Shown here: positions 1 to 10,000 of the stretch, in pieces
Layout: every line of letters begins with the position of its first letter
Position numbering within the stretch: the stretch's first letter is position 1
Assembly: GCA_900323505.1 (NCBI GenBank)
Contig: OOIN01000005.1
Location: forward strand, 1,426,001 to 1,490,000
Direction of reading: 5' to 3'
Length of the DNA: 64,000 bases
Origin: Ustilago trichophora
Taxonomy: Eukaryota; Basidiomycota; Ustilaginomycetes; Ustilaginales; Ustilaginaceae
Position numbers and translations under genes: made by a program
Notes under the pieces: generated by a model
Told to the model about the DNA's origin: nothing
Seen by the model: the letters and a program-made list of their open reading frames with translations, nothing else
Database searches by the model: none

Positions 1-1615
1 TCAGGGCCCTTGGAAGACACGAGGAGCTGGCTTGAGGTCGGAGCTGGACGACTTGGTCGGTCAACGTGATAGAACGACAGGAAAGATGGCGACTCATTCG
101 AGCCAGTTAGTCAGAGAAGGACCAAGCACAGACTTGGTATCGTATGCTACCACAGAGGACAAGTATACTGTACTACCAACACAGCCGGCTGAGCAAGCGA
201 GAAAGGCCAGAAGGAAGAGACGAAGGCCGGTGTGTGGGGCAATGAGAAGCCATAAGCGAGCGCGCGAGGTGGAAGCGATAGGAGTCGAATGCAAGAACGC
301 ATGAATAACAAAAAGAAACACTCTCTGTTGGACTTTGAGGCATGAGCAGACCCCTGTCCGTCCCCACCATCAACCTGATTCCCGTGCTCTTTGTACAAAC
401 GCCTCACCTCGTCAGCCTCGTCAACCGACTGCCTGAGAAGCAATTGGTGTCACCTCGCGCCACAGGGACACGTCGCATGCAACCAGAGTGGGACGATGGA
501 TTCATGTTGCTCGTAGCACCCACCTGGCGCTGGCCCAGCTGCTTCAACTTGAGCGAAGATTGTTGATGAACTAGAGAAGAAGCATTCGCAAACGGGGAAA
601 AGGAGAGAAAATGAAGAGCGAGAGTAGGGCACGGTGCTGCAAGAGCTGCAAGAGCTGCAAGAGCGCTGCAAGGGAAGAGTCGACAAGGCTCGAGTTGACA
701 GGTGAATTGCAGTGTCTCTGTGTCACTTTTGGCTCGCTTGTCTGTCAAAGAAGGGCTGTGCATGTGGATGCGTGTGTAAGGTTGACACAGATCGCGAGGC
801 TAAGCCTTTCCTTTCTTGGCCTGCACTTGAAAACAAATTCCCGTGTTGCAGCCTCTGTGGAATTTGGACGCGCGACGCTAAATGACGAAATGGCCTTTTC
901 TGCACTGCCAAACTCTAAAGCCGTGTACTGTGCAGCTGTATAGAGTAGTCGCGTGTCGCCGTGGACCCTCTCAGTCCCAACATGGGAACTCCGGCAACCA
1001 TTTAATTTTTGAACCTTTTGTCTCTCGCATTTGGACCGAATCGTCAACCTTCTCAACTCCATCGTCTGAACCAGACTTTCTTCTGGCGTCTCTGTTCCGC
1101 AGTCACTTGTGGAGATAGGAACGCAAGCAAGGAATCTAAAAGAGCGTTTGCTTGAACCGAAACCGGAATGTTTAAAGAAACTACAGTATATAAACTAAAT
1201 GCAACGGGATCGCAAATCGTTCAAATCGGGCACCTTTTGGACCTCTTCGGACGCACCGGAACCTCAACCTAAGCGTCCCTTCCCGCCTCTTTGGGAAGGC
1301 AACTATGCAAGGATTGTCCCCCTCATCATCCAAACAAAGCTCGGATCGACCAGACAAATGCAGGATGATCCCGAAACGTGGACCATGTCGATCTTATAGA
1401 GGATGGGATGCGTTCCTTCCCGGATTCGGGTTCGGCTGAAATGCGGGGCAGGGTTTGATGGATGCCGAAGAATGCTTGACTTTGTCCGGATATCGGAAAA
1501 GTAATTTTGCTAAAGCTACTCTATGCTGGCCTTTGCTCGTCTGTAATGATGCAAGACCTTGAGACTTGCTGACAAGTAATCCCTATTGATGCCTGTGCAG
1601 CGTAACAGGCCTCGT
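1..1615. other. Intergenic region, no supported gene
   Basis: Open frames here are short, overlap on both strands and have biased low-complexity composition, so none is supported as a gene. The stretch holds a 9-base tandem repeat at 636-662 and two copies of the dispersed TGTAC-type palindromic motif (about 163-176 and 922-931). It probably includes the 3' flank of the SNARE gene and regulatory DNA of a gene to the left of the window. Confidence 0.5.
636..662. repeat. Tandem 9-base repeat (GCTGCAAGA)x3
   Basis: Three perfect copies of GCTGCAAGA are directly visible, followed by a degenerate fourth. The repeat lies outside any supported gene and is a simple microsatellite-like tract. Confidence 0.8.
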
Positions 1616-2136
1616 TCATTTGAAGAACGCTATGAGCAAGATGAGCGTCACTATCAAAGCGCCGAGGATCCATGCCGAACCTGGGTGTGGGTTAGGAGAG
1701 AGAGGGTTAGGGTTAGTACACTTCGACATCCTACAACTGCAACATGGCAGGAACGACACTCACCGTGATCCTTCAAGCTGTTCCTCAATCGATCTAGCTG
1801 GTTGGCCGCACCCCCCAGCCTCAAGCCTGTCCCATCTGCATCTCTATCGAATTCCTCGAGCAACTCGTGGTGGAGGTCGAGCTCTTCATTCATCTGCAAG
1901 CTCATCTCGTGCTGTCGGCTGAGTGATGCCGAGAGCGCATCGAGGTGCAGATCCTGGTCATTCCAGTGCTGCTGTTGAAGCCCGGCAAGCTCAGCATTCG
2001 TTGCATCCCCATTTGGAGGTTTTGTGGTGTCATCGTCACGATTGCTAGAAGATGAGGCGGATTGGTGGGCATCGACTTCATCGTGGTCATCGGCGAAAGG
2101 GTTGTGGTCCGGCGCCAGTGGCCCGAGGCTCGACAT
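1616..2136 (-). CDS. Qc-type SNARE, syntaxin-8/Syn8-like, two exons
   Basis: A tail-anchored SNARE for membrane fusion, probably in the endosomal or Golgi pathway. Exon 1 is 1764-2136 and exon 2 is 1616-1680, joined across an 83-base intron with a GTGAGT donor, a CTAAC branch site and a CAG acceptor. The product is about 145 residues. Residues about 48-122 form a heptad-rich SNARE motif, including LDALSASLSRQ and ELLEEFD. Exon 2 supplies the single C-terminal membrane anchor (WILGALIVTLILLIAFF) and a final Lys, which strongly supports the splice. At the zero layer, where Qc-SNAREs usually carry Gln, my alignment by eye places His (ELDLHHELL). The start chosen is ATG 2136 (MSSLGP). No N-terminal helical domain is visible, so an upstream exon could be missing. 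The Syn8-like call rests on motif resemblance only. Confidence 0.72.
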
Positions 2137-5046
2137 GCTGATTGTCGTCCTTACTGCGTTCACGTGAATCAGCAGCCTCACCGCATCCCCTAACGTACAC
2201 TGTCGTTGATACAGGGTAGTACGGTGACGACTTGGTAATGGTAAGAGTGGCTACAGGCGAAATTAAGCTGATTGCAAGACATGACGAGAAGTGGAGCCCA
2301 CTTGCATGCTGTCGTCCGTGCGTTCAGACAACGGTTCGGAATCCGGAAGTGAGGTTTTCGGTGAACTGTCATTGATGTTACGTCGAAATCCAGACACAAG
2401 TCACAAAAATCACAATGAATGAAATTCAGCCTGATTCGCGACCGCAACCGCGGAGAATTTCCAGTTGGCTGCAGACCGGCAGTGTCAGGTGGTACAGTGC
2501 AGTACACAGCGACCTTTTTCCGCTGATTGTGTCCGCAGTAAGCAACAGCTCCTTTCGCAGCTCCAAGTCACCATCTCACGGAGCGAGAATACGAAGAGCT
2601 CTTTCCAAGTGTATCACCTTGAACACGTCTAGCCTTATTGCGTTCAACTAACCGGCAAGCAGGCTAGAAGCCCCGGGATGGAGCAAAGTGGGAACCGGAT
2701 TCGGCACTTCCGCCGTGATTGCATAGCATGAAAAAGAAACGAAAAAGTTTCTCAGGCCTGCACACTTTTTACGGTTTGCAATTCGCACTCCTACTGCTGC
2801 TACAGTACAGACACAGCAGGCCCAACTTGATCACGGATTCTGTCGGCCTTTCCGGATGTTCGGCCTGCGCAATGCGACTCGATGGCTTGCAGCTCGACTA
2901 TCCTCTCGTCATTGTCACTGAAGGCGCCACCAAAAGATGTCCTTGCCGCATAGCTGTGCGGAAGGAGCTCGGAGAGATTGTACTCGATGCCAAGTCGAGC
3001 GCGACAAAAAACGGTCATTTGGTTTCTTGACCAAGTGGACGTCCCCCGGCTACAGAAGAGCATCGGCCATTTCCACTTGCCTTGCCGTCGATGGCTAGCC
3101 GACTCGCACGCAAACGTGCAAAAAGTAAAGTCGGCATGAGGACTCCGCTTGGCGCATTGATGCTCAACCAGCTCGTGCGGAAAGAGTACGTCCGAAGAAT
3201 GCCAACCCTGCCATTTTTACTGCTCGGTGCCGAGCCAAGCGCATGAGCATGTGTTTGTCTGCCGTCAAACCCTGCCAAGCCACTGGTTTCGCTTGCGTTC
3301 ATCTCCGTTGGAGCCAGAAAAGCTCTGCCTCACGCTTTAATGTTGTCCCCACAACTTAAGCCAGCTGGAGTAAAGCAGCTCTGTTGCTCATACTCATACT
3401 CTCAGGATTGAATGAGGGTAAGCGCACCAACAACGTGACAACAAGCGTGGCGGAGACCAAGAGGTTTTGCCTTGGCATAACGTAGTATAGCGTGGCTGAG
3501 ATTGAAATTTTTGCAGCGTCTGTATTTCCCTCAATTTTTTTGCCGCGCTAGTTGACTCCCAAGATCGTGACAAACCACTTTACGTGTCGCGGTGACTTCA
3601 TAGGCAGAGGCAGAGTGACAGAGTGAGTCGGGAAATTTTGCCAAGGGAACGGTTAAGCCGAATTGGGGAAGGGAAAATTGGGAAAGAGGCTCGGCAGCGT
3701 AAAGAGACAGGTGACCCTGACTGTTGTCCTGCAGACAAAGCGGCAGTCTCCCGAATGAATCCAAGCAGCCTTCGTTCATCATTGGCCGGCATGGACCTGT
3801 TTGGCTTTGACTGTTTCCGCGCGAATTTCATGGTATTCGCTCTCTCCTTCTCTCCTTCGAGCATAGAGTCGAGAGACCATGCGGTTCATCGTGTCGCAAA
3901 GACGAGCTGCTTGTTGCTTTCCTTTTCGAGTTCAGGAGAGTCGAACGATGGCATGACTGGCTCTCACGCTGTCGGTCTCGCAAAGGGAGCGAGGGAGCCA
4001 TGCTCTTGTATTCCTCCTGCTTACCGGTTGGCTCGGATCCTGCCGGTAAAATTTAGACTCTCCCAAACTCCACTTTTTGAAGCTCTCTTCTTGCATTTCC
4101 CGGACAAGGTACACTAGAGCGGAATGTCGCCGGTCTGAACCTGAAGCTGTGCTCCTTCATCGCGAGCAGGACCCCTTCATCACAGCGCCTCTCTTCATCA
4201 GGGCGGAACCTCTTTCATCAGGAATGGGGCGTTGGTCAATCCATGCTACCATACCGAGATGAGCGTAGAATGGAAGCAATGAATGCTATGCTTCAGGAAG
4301 AGGTCTGGCTCTTATGAAAAGCTTGAGAGCAAATAGCACATGGTTATCCTCGAGTCAAGCTAAGTCCGAGATTGAACGAATGGAGAGGGTTGCATGGCAA
4401 GCGTGGCAAAGGCACCAATAAGCTCGCTTGTGGTTCTTTTTCTTCCTCCATCCACCCCATGTGAGCATCCCACCCAAAAGCACGTCCTCCAGCCACCGCT
4501 CCCGACCACACATTGTACCCCAGAATCACACTCCATCGGCACCAAACCCAAATTCTTGTGCCCTTGCTGCTGTTGTCACTTTCGGCCTTGTCTCCGAAAG
4601 AAAAGGCACAGAGGCGTGGCGTTGTCAGAACAACAGGTCATCGCCCCCCCCTTTGATCTCAACTTTGCCCAGTATTTGCTGCACTTGGTACTGCTGCTTC
4701 CCCCAGCTCGGATGGTTCGATTCGTTGCATTTGACCACTGCTTCATTGCCTAGCCCCACCTATTGGCCCCTTCCGATACGACAAGCAAGCGAGGATCCCA
4801 AAAGTACCTGCATAGAGTGGCTGCCCCATTTCAAGTACTGCAAACTTTTCTTCTCCTTCCTCCCTTCCCTCCCTTCCCCCCTCCTTCATCTTCTCGGCTG
4901 CTCGTTCCGGGACTCCACTGTTTCCCATAAAGCTCACCCCATCCAGCCTCAGAAGCCCCACAACCTTCCACTTTCTTTGCTTCAATCTATCTCCTGTAGC
5001 ATCAGCGCAACTCCTTCTCCGTTGAGAGGCCCTAGTCATCTGAACC
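2137..5046. other. 2.9 kb intergenic region upstream of the aquaglyceroporin
   Basis: I see no gene here. The open frames are short, often lack an ATG, and do not resemble proteins. The last 200-250 bases before the aquaglyceroporin ATG are strongly pyrimidine-rich (CTTCCTCCC-type tracts at about 4840-4890), as expected of a fungal core promoter and 5' leader. Copies of the TACAGTRCAGTA-like motif lie near 2491-2505 and 2800-2810. A phased TTCATC repeat lies at 4153-4219. Confidence 0.55.
4153..4219. repeat. Four phased TTCATC copies, 18-20 base spacing
   Basis: TTCATC starts at 4156, 4176, 4194 and 4214, each preceded by C or T residues, giving an imperfect direct repeat with period 18-20 bases. 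The tract is about 830 bases upstream of the aquaglyceroporin ATG. It could be a degenerate tandem repeat or a set of regulator sites; nothing further can be said. Confidence 0.4.
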
Positions 5047-6882
5047 ATGCGTTCTCGTCGCTCCAGCATCGCGGCTGATGAGCAAAAACAGGCTTCGACC
5101 GCTGCCGACATTGCTGTTCCCATCGAAATCAACCTTCCCGGTCGTGGCAGCGCCAGCAGCAGTGCCAATAACAGCCAGATCGATCTCTCTGGTCACCACA
5201 TTTACCTTCCCGAGCATGGTACCGGCGATTCTGCCTCCCAGGGAGGCATGTTTGAGCTCAACCGCATCCAGCCCAACGAGTACGTCTCTGACGGCGAGGT
5301 CGTCAAGGACGTCAAGACCGGCAAGCACTACAAGAAGAAGCCTGTAGCCAAACCTGCCTACTCGCTTGGACATACCACGGGCGCCCCCACCGTGTCGGGT
5401 GTCGGCGCTCGCACCACTGGTCGCATTGGTCTTGGGCATGCCTTCCCAACTGAGGAGCAGAACAGGCAGTACAAGGCCGAAAAAGCAGCTCGCAAGTCCA
5501 ACAATGGCTCTGGATCCAGGTCGCCTTCGATCACTGGCAGCGCTTCTGGCCACCGCAACTCGATGGATGTCAACACGATGGAGGGCAGGACGCAGCTCTT
5601 TGCCCAGCTCCGTGAGCTCATTCACGAAGAGTTCGAAAAGGCCAACCGAGGTCAGACCGAGGAGCTGCGCAAGCACGTCCACCAGGCTCACCTCGAGCAG
5701 CAAAAGCATCTCGAGGGTCACATTGAGGACGTCAAGGATATCATCGCCACCGAGCTGCCTCAGTCGGAAGACGGCGGCGAGTCGCAAGAATCTAGCTTGA
5801 AGAAAGGCTCCGACATTACCGAGACCATCACCGATGACGCCAAGCCCCTCGAATATGGCAGGAAAGGCAGCGAGGGTACCCTCATCCTTGATGGCCCCGG
5901 TCAGACCAACGCCGACACCATGGTCATGGATCCTCAGCCTGCCGAGCGTGGCTATGGCGACGAAGAGGCGGATGAGAGCGACGAAGAATACGAGTTCCCC
6001 AACAAGTGGGCCGCCATTCGTTACAAGCTTCGCGAACCTTTCGCCGAATTCCTCGGCTGCTTCATGCTGATGGTCTTTGGAAATGGTATCAACTGTCAGG
6101 TTGTCGTTTCATCGCTCTACGATCAGAGTGATCCCAAGGGAAGCTATCTGTCGATCTCGTTCGGTTGGGGTGTCGGTGTCGCTATGGGCGTCTGGGTTGC
6201 TGGTGGTATCTCTGGTGGTATGATCAACCCCGCCGTCACGATCGCATTGGCCTGTTTCCGAAAGTTCCCGTGGAAGAAGGTGCCCATCTACATCATTGCT
6301 CAGATCCTAGGCTGTCTCATGGGCTCGCTCTGCATCTACGGTCTCTACGTCAACCCTATCCGCGTTGTCGATCCCTTGCAAACCGAAAAGACTGCTTCGC
6401 TCTTCACCACCTACCCAGCTGAATTCCTCCGCCAACCATCCACCCGTATGAGTGCGTTCTACAACGAATTCTTCGCCTCCACTATTCTGCTCATCGTCAT
6501 CCTGGCCATTGGTGATTCGTCCAACACACCTCCTCCCGACGGTCTGGCTCCACTGGTTTTGCTCTGGTTGATTTGGGGTCTCGGAGCCTGTCTCGGCTGG
6601 CAGACTGCTTATGCAGTCAACCCAGCTCGAGACTTGGGTCCTCGTATTATGCTCTGGATCGTTGGCTACTCTCCCAAGATTCTATGGACCTTCAACGCCT
6701 GGTACTGGATCTGGACGCCCATCCTCGCCACCTGCTCCGGTGCCATCATGGGATGCATCGTCTACGATACGCTCTGCTACACCGGTGGCGATTCGCCTAT
6801 CAACAAAAAAACCAGCAAAAACGCTCGTGCTTTTGCTCCAGGTTCAAAAGAAAAGATGCCCGCTGCTATCAGCGAGGCTTGA
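5047..6882 (+). CDS. Aquaglyceroporin (MIP family) with a long N-terminal extension
   Basis: A plasma-membrane channel of the major intrinsic protein family, predicted to pass glycerol or water. The product has 611 residues. Residues 1 to about 320 are a hydrophilic Ser/Gly/Glu-rich cytosolic extension with a His/Gln/Glu-rich helical stretch near 200-235. The six-helix channel core occupies about 325-580. Both pore motifs are canonical: NPAVT near residue 393 and NPARD near 523. Asp after the second NPAR is typical of glycerol facilitators rather than water-only channels. The C-tail is about 30 residues and Lys-rich. The start is the first ATG, in a CC-ATG-C context after a pyrimidine-rich leader. 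The gene is intronless and converges on REV3, 170 bases away. Yeast Fps1 also has long regulatory tails, so a regulatory N-terminus is a plausible inference. Confidence 0.93.
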   Translation: MRSRRSSIAADEQKQASTAADIAVPIEINLPGRGSASSSANNSQIDLSGHHIYLPEHGTGDSASQGGMFELNRIQPNEYVSDGEVVKDVKTGKHYKKKPVAKPAYSLGHTTGAPTVSGVGARTTGRIGLGHAFPTEEQNRQYKAEKAARKSNNGSGSRSPSITGSASGHRNSMDVNTMEGRTQLFAQLRELIHEEFEKANRGQTEELRKHVHQAHLEQQKHLEGHIEDVKDIIATELPQSEDGGESQESSLKKGSDITETITDDAKPLEYGRKGSEGTLILDGPGQTNADTMVMDPQPAERGYGDEEADESDEEYEFPNKWAAIRYKLREPFAEFLGCFMLMVFGNGINCQVVVSSLYDQSDPKGSYLSISFGWGVGVAMGVWVAGGISGGMINPAVTIALACFRKFPWKKVPIYIIAQILGCLMGSLCIYGLYVNPIRVVDPLQTEKTASLFTTYPAEFLRQPSTRMSAFYNEFFASTILLIVILAIGDSSNTPPPDGLAPLVLLWLIWGLGACLGWQTAYAVNPARDLGPRIMLWIVGYSPKILWTFNAWYWIWTPILATCSGAIMGCIVYDTLCYTGGDSPINKKTSKNARAFAPGSKEKMPAAISEA

Positions 6883-7052
6883 TTTTCTTCAACACACCGG
6901 TATGCTTCATGTTGCTATCTTACCCAAACAAACCAAAAAAATTGCTCTCTTGTCTTTGTAGTTGTACCTCTTCCTCGCATTGCTCCTGAAATTGCATGTC
7001 ATCGGGTTTGCCAAAGTGCAAAGTTTACATTTCTATCCAGAGCGACCGTGTG

Positions 7053-10000
7053 TCAATCAAGTGCATCGTTGAGATCCTGCCTGTACTCCCAAGCATCTTC
7101 GACGGCCGCCTCTCTCTGGGTCTCGCTATCGAACAACCTTGCCACATATGCATGTGTCAGCGCTGTATCCTCCAACGTCTTGTTGAGCTTCGACTTAGTG
7201 TAGGTGAGCGGACAGTCGAACGAGATGCAATCTACGGGACCTGGTTTGTCCATCTTTGCGCAAGTCGAGCAAATCCTGTCGATGGCCACCGCCTGTTGTT
7301 CCAGTCTGTGCAGCCTTGTCGAGATGGAGTGGATGCTGGATGTGGGGGATTGGCGGCAGTCTAAGCAGAGTAAGGATTGAGTGCGGGTGGAGCAGAGGAG
7401 GCAAGTTTCCGTGGCGTAGTGGGAGTTGAGGGTCTGTACTGCTGTGATTGATGATGCGCCTTTTGGGAGGGTTCTTGGGGATGAAGTTGGGGAAGCGTCG
7501 TTGGATGCGGTGGTGTTGGATTCGTCTTGTTGGGCGAGGATGGAGGAGAGGAGGTTGGAGGAGGGTCTCTTGTTCCAATAGCTGTTGTTGGGTTTGGCCA
7601 TTTCGTGAAACCAACTTTCCACATCTGCACCTAGCAGGTTGAAAACTCGAGCTAGTGGAGGGATGATGGTTCGGGTGATATAGTACATTGCGTTGATCTG
7701 CAATTGGGGATTCTTGAGGAATGCTTCGGGTGACACTGCTTGCTGGTTGAGTTTCGCCTTTGGTTCGCCTTGAGAGATGATGTAAGGCACCCGTTCACCA
7801 TACTGTGGTTCGGATCGGGGATCGGCGAGCATCCGACGAGATGAAACAGCAGCGCCGGGCGGTGGAGCTACTTTATCACTATACGACCCTAACCGTACCT
7901 CTTTTGCAAAGATGAAATCTTGCGGCGAGACTCTACCTTCCAAGATCTTCTTCCACTGTCGCTGAAGGTAGCTCTTGACCGCACTCAAGTCGCGAGATCG
8001 AAACAGAATGCGTATACACGCTTCGAGCATTCGCTGAATCGCCGGGTGGAAATCCCTCCGTACCGTCTCTATACCCTTCGCGTCGAATCCTGGTTCTCGA
8101 TCTTCTAGCGTTTCATACTTGAACCCTACATATCGTTTTTTGGCGAGTAGTACCGAGGGAAGGTAGACTTTTTCGAATTTGAGCTTGACTGGGCGAGGAT
8201 TGAGGCTGGTCACTTTGTCAGCGATAGTATGACCCAGATGGAAGGCTTCTTCCTTTGTACGACCGGGAAGGTAGACAAATAGCGAATCTGTGTCTCCGTA
8301 GACCACTTGGGCGCTCCATTCGGCAGTACCGTTGATCAAGTCCATCGCCTTCTCCAGCGTCTCACGGCCGGTCTGGACGATAGCATCGGCAATCTCGACG
8401 CACGGCATTCGACCCGAGAAGCTCGCCGAAGTATACCCATACGTCACATTGGCCAACAGCTTCAACGACAACTGTCGTGCATTCTGAATCCGCTGAAAGG
8501 ATTTATCCGACTTTGTCCCCTTCATACTGCCCTTTACCATCACCCTCGTGTCCAGAATTTCGGAGAGCATCTTTGCCAACAAAGACTTGCGCACGCTAGG
8601 CTTGACAAAGAGCAACCCGTTGCTCGAGATATTTACATCGTCCTTCAACAAACTTAGCAATCCTTTCGGAGGAGTATAATCGGTCACCCCAAACTTACTC
8701 GTCCCTTTGAAGCCCGCCACCCTTCCCAGGCAGGTAGAGTAGCACAGATTGTACGCAATCATAATCGACGGGTACAAGCTTTGGAAATCCAACACGATCA
8801 GCGGTCCCTTGTAAAACGCCGACTGAGGCTCCATGATCAATGGCAGACATTCGGCCGCGTTCTGTTTTCCTACTTGGGCCCGGCTTGGAGAGATGAGTAC
8901 GAAATTTTCCGGTTTCGCAATGCGCAGCATGATACTCTCCACTTTGAACTGACTGCCGCGAGAGATGACGGAGAAGAAATCTATGCCGTAGATTCTGGCA
9001 AACTCGGCAGTACGCAGGACAAACTCGGACTCGGAGATGATCTCGAGTTCCAATTCGACCATGTCGACGTAGTAGAGGAGCGCTTTTCGTATCAGCTCTG
9101 GTCGGCCGCTTCTGAACCACTGGGTCAAGGTCTGGTGTGAGAACTTGGGGATGCGCCGATGCAAGAGGTGATAGGTAACGTTCTCGAGAGTATACAAGTT
9201 GAGGGTGAGCTCGCCCTTCATCAGCCGCCACAGGTTGAGTGTGTGTCGGCCCGTGATACGGAGTGCAGAGGATTGGGTATAGGCGTAGTTGTCGGATTTG
9301 CCCCCTGCTCGGCCGGTGTTGTGCACGATAGAGCGGCCGATCTGGGACACCAGGTCAAAGTCATACTCCTTGCTGGCGCGCTCGATAATGTATCCCCAGG
9401 AGGAAGAGTGAATCTCCCAACCGACGATGATCTCGGGATCAAATGCCCGGATCAAGTCGATCAGAGTGTTGAACAGCTCCAGCTCATCTTCTACCATTTC
9501 CATGGCCAGATGCGAGAGCCCAAGGCGGTCTGCGTTCATCTCTTCGTTGGCAACTAGGATCAGACCTGTACGAAGATCCGGTCGACTCCCTGTATCTTGG
9601 AGGTTCTCATCCTCGTTCTGGAAAGAGTAGATGACCGCTTCGACCGCGTCAAACGCTGGATCAGGGAATAGACTACCGCGTGTGGTGGTCAATACTTCAA
9701 CGGCGAGCGTCGTCATGTGCTGTTTGTCACGCATGACTAGCGTCGTTGCTTTGTGCTGGGAAATTTTGAAGCCATAGTCGTTGGTCTGTGTGAGCCTTTC
9801 GATCTGGGAGAGGAGTCGCGCACGCCGGCGCTTAGAACGCTGCTTTTCAACAATCTTTTCCTTTTGTCGCCACGCACGAGCTTCCAACATGGTTGGTGGA
9901 GGCGGGCCAAATTGCCAGTACGGCCGACGCGGTGGAGGTTTGCTGGATTGGGAAACGGCGTTGGAGGGAGATGGGTGCCAGTGCTCAAAGGATAGAAGGT

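Noticed and set aside
4428..5078. A 216-codon + frame just upstream of the aquaglyceroporin
   Set aside because: It is a Pro/Ser/Phe/Leu-rich translation of the pyrimidine-rich leader, and it runs past the aquaglyceroporin ATG in another frame.
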